Below, one piece after another: positions 56,169 through 64,000 of a stretch of 64,000 bases of DNA (its first letter is position 1; the number at the start of each line of letters is the position of its first letter). The translations under genes were made by a program, and so were the position numbers. The notes beneath the pieces are model-generated. The model ran no database searches. It worked only from the letters and a program-made list of their open reading frames with translations, and had not been told where the DNA came from. Source of the DNA: Gadus chalcogrammus (taxonomy: Eukaryota; Chordata; Actinopteri; Gadiformes; Gadidae); assembly GCF_026213295.1 (NCBI RefSeq), contig NC_079431.1:12769360-12833359 (forward strand). Reading direction: 5' to 3'.

Positions 56169-58024
56169 CTAGTCGCGGCTCCTGTTGCGTTTCTTGAAGA
56201 AGAAGAAGGGCGTCTTCTGAGGCGGTCCCAGTAACATGGGCACCTGGTTCTTGTGCGTTATCCTGACCTGCAATGACGCGATCAAAAAATAAAAGTCAAA
56301 ACACATTCAGTTCCAAATCACAATACCACCTGCAAGACGTATTCAAGTACTGTCTGGGATTATGCTTCAGTTCCCCGCAACATAATTTCCAGCCTTTCAC
56401 TGTAGATTAACAGATGACACAACAGCAGAAATCCTCCATTACGGCTAGTTCATTGAGGTAACCCACTCAGAGGGCACAGAACATTTCATCTTCTATTTGC
56501 TCTTCCATGAAAGATGAAAAATGATGTGCAAGCCAAACAAGACAAACATACACACACACGCAGACAGAGGCAGGCAGACTTTAGATCAGTATAGGGTATA
56601 AGTAAAAATAAGTTCCGATCGATAAGACCAATGAAGCGGCCAATATTATGATGTTCTCTTGTAAATGGATTCCAGAGCCAATGTCCTATATATTGCTTGG
56701 TGGGTGCAACCAAAAATTGGTGTGTGGTGACGTAACAGTATTTGAATAAAATTGGATTTCACATGGAGTGCTGGAGGTGTGCGGAGGAGGAAGCCAGAGG
56801 GAAGTGAAGCAGGGAAAAAGGTGTGTATTTTAAATGAATATAAAAATGCAATAAAAAAACTGCATTGCATCATCTGAAACCCAGTTATACGGGTGGAATC
56901 CAAGATTAACCAGTTGAGAGTTGAAAGTTTGCAATGTGCTTAGAATGAAGAAAGACTTGGTTTGAAAAAGAGCATGCCTCAAATAAACGCTGATCGTATT
57001 CCTAATTATACCTTTGTATTTCCCAATAAGTAAACTGTTGCACTTTGTTGTTTGATGTTCCCAATACATTATACGTTTTCGGAGGGAATGTGGATGCCTG
57101 TGATTCGTCCCTAAACGGGACGTCTGTCTAGCCTGTCTAATTTCCCGCCTAAAGACGGTGGGTTCCTACCGTGCAGGGGGGCTGCATCCAGGGCTCTCCG
57201 TCAATCTGCATGGGCAGCAGCCGGGACGTCCTGGATAGAAAAAGAACGGGCAGAGAAGGGCGGAGCGGGGGTCAGATCACACACACGTCCAAGGTACAGG
57301 AGGCCTGTTCACAGTTGTCCCAGGAGAGGGTCCAACACTGCACTCTTTGTTCCCACGAGACCTGCTGCCAGACAGGCCCCTGCACTCTAAACTCACAGGA
57401 TCATGGTGGTATACACACCCACAAACACATATACACCCACGCATGCAAACACACACACAGTCCAACGCACATGCACACGCAAACCTTAAGACAAACACAC
57501 ACACAAGGTGCCATACAAACACACGTAACGTATGTTTAAGCGTTCCATGTCTCGGTCCAGTGGGGAACACAGTGTGGGGCCGTGGTGCATGAACAGACTT
57601 TTTCCAACTGGTGAAAGCACAGCTTGGAAAATGTCACCCCTTCTCCACTCTGCATCAACACATTCTTTTTTTATTGAATGCTTCTCCACTCTGAGTTACT
57701 GCATCAACACATTCTTTTTTTATTGAATGCTTCTTTTGCAGAACACCCTGTCAGACTAATGATCTGTTACCCAGCCAGCAAGTTCCTCGAACTAAAGGCT
57801 GAAACAGTTTGAAAACGTTGTTTGTGTGTTACTGTGTGCGTGACTGTGTTTGTATATGGTGTCGCTAGAAATCAGAGCGAAAAGGGGGTTGGGTAGAATG
57901 AGATCTCTTATCCAGGAGGACGAGTGGCCAAGGAAGGATGGATGGGGGGTAGCTAACGAAGGACTACAGTATTGGTGTGTGTGTATTAGAGGAGAGAGAT
58001 GGGAGCAAGGAGAAAGAGAGAGAA

Positions 58025-58101
<77 letters not shown>

Positions 58102-58285
58102 TTGGGCCCACTGCAGATGGCTGAGGAGGGCACTGATTATTGGCCCATTAAAGAGAGCTCTGACCTGATGATGACGCTGGCACACTGAGCCAGCCTTCGC
58201 CCGGCACTCTTCAGCCCCGTGTAGATCTGTCCCATCTCGATGGCCCCCTCCAGACCCACCACCTCCAGCAGCTGGTCGCTCAGGT
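56169..58285 (-). CDS. dgkg: Diacylglycerol kinase gamma, C-terminal three exons
   Basis: Type I diacylglycerol kinases phosphorylate diacylglycerol to phosphatidic acid at membranes, under calcium control through EF hands (family knowledge). Exons in window: 58285-58165, 57230-57170 and 56267-56169, with stop TAG at 56171-56169. All junctions are GT-AG and in phase (281 bp, about 93 residues). They encode the end of the catalytic accessory domain: [50 protein letters not shown] and [14 protein letters not shown], then a basic tail ending KKRNRSRD. The EF hands, C1 domains and kinase core lie beyond 64000. DGKB has a very similar end, but adjacency to etv5 favours dgkg (human ETV5 and DGKG are neighbours; DGKB neighbours ETV1). 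Confidence 0.87.
56268..57169 (-). other. dgkg last intron
   Basis: Non-coding. The minus strand begins with donor ACG|GTAGGA at 57169 and ends with acceptor TTGCAG at 56268. No repeat longer than a few units and no other feature was recognised. Confidence 0.7.
57231..58164 (-). repeat. dgkg penultimate intron: CA-rich stretch, 49-bp duplication, (GACA)19
   Basis: The intron contains an imperfect CA-rich stretch (57411-57525). A 49-bp tandem duplication follows: units starting GCATCAACACATTCTTTTTT lie at 57652 and 57701. A pure GACA array runs from 58026 to 58100, ending 64 bp from the exon at 58165. Confidence 0.9.
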
Positions 58286-58364
58286 CTGTGGGGGCGAGAC
58301 AAGGAGAGAGGGCATGGGACGTCATGGAGTTGTCGGTTTCCATCCCAGGCTCACGCGGGGATTG

Positions 58365-58530
58365 AACCCACCGAGTATATGGATATCCCTGAGCGAGACA
58401 ACTAACCCTAACTGCTCCCGACGAGCTGGCCGTTGCCTTGCATCGGTTTATGACTGTGTGTATGAATGTGTGAACATGAGGCATTCATTGTAAAGTGGTT
58501 TGAGTGGCCACAGGTTTGCAAAGCGTTATA
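58365..58530 (+). mobile_element. Second, degraded SINE copy (plus strand)
   Basis: It shares the 28-bp core TAACCCTAACTGCTCCCGAC...GAGCTGGC (58402-58430) exactly with the SINE at 10002-10266. Similar sequence continues for about 100 bp (TGTATGAATGTGTGAACATG, TTGTAAAGTGGTTTGAGTGG). The tRNA-like 5' region is degraded or missing. It lies in the dgkg intron, opposite to the gene. Confidence 0.75.
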
Positions 58531-59599
58531 CTTCTAGTTCCCATTGGCCTAGATTTCACTCCATGCGGTAACAATACTGGATGAACTGGCGAACACTCTA
58601 TGTACACCTTGTGTCTTCACTGAGCCTTTCAACACCACACTCCTACCATTGCATCGCCACAGGGAAAAGAGAGCCAGAATGATTGGGCTAAGTCTCCCAG
58701 AGCTAATCATGCAGGTGTCTGTCTGACTCTCAGCGCTAAATAACATTGTCAGGCAGGCGTGCAGGCAGGCTGGTGAAAGCTGAACAACTCCAGGTATTCC
58801 AGCCCCTTTGTTTGCCCCCTGGCCTGCCTGCGGGCCTGCCCTGGTTGCTGAGTGACAGAGCTGTGTGGACGTGTCCTACTGTCTGCGTAAGGGTTGAGAG
58901 AATGGTCATACACAGAACGAACACAGGGAAGTTATACAAAGAGATGTTCAAAGGGAAAGCTTTCCGCTCGGATATCTTCTGATAAGAGTGTACTGTTTCA
59001 TATGCGTGTGTTGTGAAATAGATGCAGCCTGCAAAGTCCAGTCTGTTTCCGCAAAAAGATTGAAGAAAAGACGGGCCATTGACGTCACTGATCCGTCGAT
59101 GTGGTAGGCTGCAATTTGCAGCCCTCTGACGGTTCCCCTTCTTATTCATTAATGTCTCAAGACATAAATGTTGTTTGTAAGTGGAGAAAAAAAGAATAGA
59201 AATCCATGTCAGGAGGATACACATGGAAGCGAGACAGAGATCAATGCTTCGGGTGATTGTGTGCCCTGTTAATGGTGCGTGTGGGACCAGAAGGAGAGAA
59301 AAAGGAAAAGGGTGCGAGGAACCGGTCATACGGTCCCCCGAGGGCCTTGTTGCTCTAGCTCTGTCTGGGCCAGACGAGCTGGAGCTGGCAGGGGAGATGG
59401 TCTGTTTTGACTGGAGCTATAGCGCTGTGGGCCTTCCTTTGCTGTTGCAGTGTAAACACAGCTAATAATTTCCCAACGTCGCCCGACCTTGCCTGGCTCG
59501 TTTACATGGTTTCAAACAGGAAGTGGTCGTTGTGTCCGCTCGGCTGACTGGATGTTTTTTTGCAAAAGGCCCCTGATGTAATGTAGACCTCATGCTGAG

Positions 59600-59677
<78 letters not shown>

Positions 59678-59687
59678 AGGCACGCAG

Positions 59688-59729
<42 letters not shown>

Positions 59730-62063
59730 CAGCACGCAGGCGTGCACGCGTGTGTGTGTGTGTGTGTGTGTGCGTGTGTGTGTGGCGGCGCGCAGGCACG
59801 CGCGTGTGTGTGTGTATGTGTGTGTGTGTGTGTGTGTGTAGGTAGTGCTTATTTTTCTTTCCGTGTCATCCTCTGCACCTTTCACTGTCTAACATTTGAA
59901 TACCTCAAAGGATGTGGTAAATGTTTTGATTGAAGAGGACGCGCATCAATGCACCGAATGTGAGCTATCCGTGGAGACCCTGTTCCCACGCGGCTGATAT
60001 AGGATGTTTATCATCTATTTATTTATGCGTTCAGTGAAGTACAAATAGAGTTTGTGGGCGGAATTGAAATAAAACAGGTGCCTTTCCCTGCTACCAAAGT
60101 TGAATGCTGCCAATGTTGATACAAAGAGAGGCTTGTGAGTCACTGACACTCATTAATATACAAGATGGCAGTTTAACAGAAAATGTCAGGGTAATGCTTT
60201 TGGCGAGCCTCAGTTTGAAATCACTTAGTGGAATATGCCCTTCAAGGGACGACGCTCCGGGACGCGGCGTGCTGCCGTACTGAGAGGAGCTCAGCATTTC
60301 AGGGAAAACGGGATGGATCACAGAGTCAATTATGTCACTCCCCATCATTGTAAAATGTAAACACTCCGCAACGCATTAACCCCCTAATTGGTTTCCAAAG
60401 ACAGTGGGAAGCACCTCAACCAAGATAGGATTTTACATTTTCCAGTTTTTTGTTTTGTTTTGGTACACGGGGTCTGCACAGCGACTACAGTGAATCAACG
60501 TTGATCGACATGCAAATATGTGTGCTGAAAATGAGGAGGTGACAGACCAAACAAAAGGATGAATCAAACACCCTCGGAGCCAAGTCTCGCAGTAAGCCCC
60601 CATTGACTCGGTAATGATGTGGGTTCCAGCAGTCCTACTATGTTATAGCAGAACTCTGAGGGGAGACGGCACACAGCCTGGCTCGTAAAACAAAACCCTG
60701 TGAGGGGCTGAGTTACTTCTTGTTTGCTGTTTCATTACGGAGATTATCTACAGAAGTGGCTGCGTGAATTGATGAAGCTTTCAGTAGGGGATTTATATTT
60801 ATGTTTTTCTACCTTAAGAGACACCTTTTTACGATTTACTATTGCTGGCCGAGTCTGTGTTAGCCAATTACACGCATACTGATCGCCGCCAGCAACACGA
60901 TTGGTTCAAACACATAGAAAGCGAAAAGAAGCATCCAAATTTGAGCTGACTTTAGATATAATGATTTGTGAGAATGACTTTGTCATGGCACACCCCCATA
61001 TCCCAACTCCCCATGTTGTCTGTGCAATTGAGGAAGTTGCAGTCAGCACTCTATCTCTCTAAATCCTTCCCCCGGGTCCACTACAACACCGGCATGCATT
61101 TCCCACTGTGTCACTAACGTCTCAGTGGAAACGCAGAGCTTTCCAAGAAAGAATAATAGGATTGGACATCCATTAAGCACGAACTGGACAGTTGGAGCGT
61201 AAGGGATTAATGACGGGGGCGGGGGCGTTGAAGCCATGGGGTCTGGTGACACTATACACACACACGCCAGCTGGGCATTAAGGCTAGGAGGCTGGCCGGA
61301 CGCAAGGAACCAGGACCTGTTGTCCTAAGCATGTGATAAAAGCTCTTGCCGAAGAGCCTTTTAGTGTTTTTGCATAATTAGGCCAAAGGAAACAATGACA
61401 GCAGAAGAATAAATGCTGACGAGCTATTTCGAGATTTAACTGCATCTCCACAAATAGCCTTTCCCACTTGCGCTGGTCCAACCCCCCCCTTCTCCCCACC
61501 ACTACTCGATCACATGCCCACACGTTTGCCCCTACTTCCTCCCCGGTCCAAACATGGGCATGCTGTTGTGTCCTAGTAGTGAGAGAGGGGGCTGGCAGAG
61601 TAACCCACCATGCTTGATCGCCCCGGCAATGTTTCCCACCTCATCAGATCTGTGTGTAGCTTGGCTCGCAGGCAGCCAGCGCTCTTACGTCTCACCGAGG
61701 TAATGCTAAGAATAGAATAGAACAGCCTCTTACATAACCCAGTGGTACTGCAGTGCATTCTGGGATACTCTGCCGAGCAGCGCGCCGCTAGAGTTGTTTA
61801 TGCCACGCTTTGTGCCTTTCTGTTTTACCATGCTATATACAACCCCCCCCCCCACACACACACAAGCACAAACATACACTCACGTGCACAACCACCCACA
61901 TGCCATCATGCAGGTCTTGCATGAGTTATTCATTTTCATGTTTGTAGGGCAGCTGCATATTTTGTTGAAAGAAAGAAAGTATGATTCAAATACCTATGAT
62001 TTAGACATAGAATCGGTTGAGAAACATCATTATTTATAGACTTATTAATACAAACATACAGTT

Positions 62064-62107
<44 letters not shown>

Positions 62108-63176
62108 TGTGTGTGTGTCTGTTTGCGTATGCCGTGTGTTTGGCATTCCCAATATTACAGTTACAATCTTTGTAGCTCTACAGTCCCTTCAGGAAAACCG
62201 TCAAAACGGCACGGGTCCCGGGGCCCTGGTGGTTGGCCCGCAGTTATCAACGACCATATTTGGCTTTCCTTCCGCGTCCCTCAGGCCCGCAGCCATCTCC
62301 CTGCACCGACCAGCCTGTCCTGGTCCCTGGGTGGTCGGAGGCGTGGCAGATGGTCAAGAAGAACTGCACCGCACCTCGCCAATACCCAACGGAGGTGAAG
62401 GTGTGGCGGGGGCGGGCAGGCCCGCTGCGCCTCCCTTGGCGCCCTGACAGAGCACGCTATGCTTCTACGGCGAAGCGTGAAAACACACCGAACTCTAGTT
62501 TATACAAGTCCTCGTAACGCACCGAGGGTGAACGGGTCCGTACCACCACACATGTATGCTAACGCGACGCTCAGAGGTCCGTATCCATGGGGATTTGGTA
62601 AACAAATGAACATAGAAGTGGAGGAATTCATCTTTCATCCAACTTCCTTAATTAGTGTTTTAATTAGTCGTTTTGCTAGGGGATGATCCATGCTCCTAGT
62701 AAACCTAAAAGACCCGATGGATGGTCTCATACAGAGACCATTAGTGGGACTGGGGAGAAAGACTTTAGTTTCTCCTCTTTCATCCACACTACTTCTCCAT
62801 TGATGCATGACGTCGTCCAGCCTATTTGATTGACTGGTGCGGCTGGTTCAGGGAGGGGGGGGGGGGCGGTTAGGGTATTTATTCACAGCCTGTCCAGAAG
62901 CCTGCCACGGAAAGTTGAGGAACGGAATCCAGAAAAGGAGCAGGAAATGAGCAAGACAGGGAGGGGAGCAGGAAGGAAGGAGGGAGGAAGAGATGGTGCA
63001 GTGATAGGGGCTGAAGACGGACAGAGGGGTGAAGGTGCTGACACAGTGGGGGCCCGCAGGGGTGTGTCCCGGTCCCGTCGGCACCTCCTGGTCTGCGCGT
63101 GCCTCTGTGTTCTCTCACCCGCTAACTTGCCTTCCCACGTCACAAGACGGCCTATACCTACCCTGAAACACACATT
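58531..63176 (-). other. dgkg intron, no exon recognised
   Basis: The exon preceding DLSDQ in diacylglycerol kinases was searched for up to 64000 and not found, so this intron exceeds 5.7 kb. Repeats: a complex GT array at 59601-59843 interrupted by GGCACGCAGGCG-type units, (GT)n at 62069-62118, and C or G runs at 61848 and 62857. A CpG-rich stretch at about 62190-62470 has no assigned function. Confidence 0.55.
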
Positions 63177-63331
63177 CAGCATACACCCACCCTAGGACAC
63201 TACACCCAGTATACACCCACCCTGGAACCACTACACCCAGTTTACACCGACCCTGGAACCACTACACCCAGTATACACCTACCCTGGAACAACTCCACCC
63301 AGTATACACACCCTGGGAACAGCTACACCCA
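63177..63331. repeat. 31-bp minisatellite, about 4.5 copies
   Basis: The units begin CAGTATACACCCACCCTGGA at 63207, 63238, 63269 and 63300, with exact 31-bp spacing and a few substitutions. The first (63176-63206) and last units are partial or diverged. The unit contains no stop-free conserved frame of interest. Confidence 0.93.
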
Positions 63332-64000
63332 AAACCTTACTATTCTCCATATCAAGAATGTAAAATGTATTTTGGTCTCAAAGGTTGAAAAGAAACATTG
63401 CTTTCAAACAGCATGCATCTCCCACATGTATGCTGCATGTTAATACATCATTGTCACCGGCCTTGTTATTCTAATGAGGTTATGCTACCAGCCCACACAG
63501 CTACTATGGTCTGTGCGCGTCTACAGTGTGGTGGTACATACACCAGGCAGAGCCAGAGTGACTCATCAGCAGCAGATGCTTTGACTGTGGCCACGGCACC
63601 CTTCGCTTGCTCAACATGACCTGCATGACGGCATTAGAGGCAGCACAGGGTTCTAAACAGCTGATCTCCCATCGTGGGGATGAGCAAAGAACCGCCAGGG
63701 ACAATGGGCTAAAAGCTTTGCATGCAGGAGCACACTGTGTGTGTGTGTCAGGTGGTTACACGTACAGGAGTACTCGCTCACCCTCGCTCTCTGACGCATA
63801 CACACAGACACAAACTCACACGCACATAATTAAAACATAAGTACTTTCCCTACGACATAGACGTGTAGAAGGAGAAAGAGGGAGAGAGAGAGAGAGAGGG
63901 GGATGGGGGGGGGGGGGCGAAAGAGAGCCCGACAGAGACAAAGGCAGAGACAAATGTAGTCAACTTTCTATATGAGGCTAGCAGGAGAATCACCCTGGGG

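Noticed and set aside
58021..58105. CRISPR-like regular repeat spacing at (GACA)n, and the 31-bp array at 63177-63331
   Set aside because: Units are directly adjacent with no unique spacers, and the genome is a vertebrate; these are simple tandem repeats.
56169..58285. Assignment to dgkb
   Set aside because: The C-terminal ends of DGKB and DGKG are very similar, but the neighbour is etv5 (linked to DGKG), not etv1 (linked to DGKB). Not fully excluded on sequence alone.

Overview
The window is vertebrate nuclear DNA, almost certainly from a ray-finned (teleost) fish. It has compact multi-exon genes with GT-AG introns, very abundant (CA)n, (GA)n and (GACA)n microsatellites, and a tRNA-derived SINE. 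The encoded proteins match vertebrate families closely. I identified them by spliced reading of the minus strand and by remembered similarity to human proteins; no database search was possible.

Four protein genes were found, all on the minus strand, so transcription runs from high to low coordinates. (1) 56169-58285: the last three coding exons of a type I diacylglycerol kinase, best called dgkg; its upstream exons lie beyond 64000. (2) 36635-45487: a complete etv5 (PEA3-group ETS factor), 12 coding exons summing to 1644 bp (547 aa), with a likely non-coding first exon and promoter near 47.0-47.2 kb and a 3' UTR probably reaching about 34.76 kb. (3) 24344-30232: a complete rbm44-like gene, 17 coding exons summing to 2631 bp (876 aa), with one RRM and the conserved RBM44 C-terminal block. 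(4) 9718-22956: the first 11 coding exons of itgb5 (integrin beta-5), 1690 bp; the membrane-proximal, transmembrane and cytoplasmic exons are not in the remaining 9.7 kb and must lie to the left of position 1. Every exon junction listed keeps the reading frame.

The etv5-dgkg pair, with the dgkg 3' end facing the etv5 promoter, is the same arrangement as on human chromosome 3q27. The four genes are not a functional pathway; they are ordinary chromosomal neighbours (FGF/ERK-responsive transcription factor, lipid kinase, germ-cell RNA-binding protein, adhesion receptor).

The rest is intron and intergenic sequence holding microsatellites, a minisatellite, a SINE family with two copies, and at least three inverted-repeat (foldback/MITE-like) elements. 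The largest, at 31803-32544, has two arms of about 315 bp. A promoter-like motif cluster with a good plus-strand splice donor lies at 31.24-31.46 kb. I saw no prokaryotic-type system, CRISPR array, viral gene or novel gene cluster. The most notable items are a probable GC-AG intron and a duplicated splice donor in rbm44, an itgb5 intron made mostly of a SINE, and the foldback elements.
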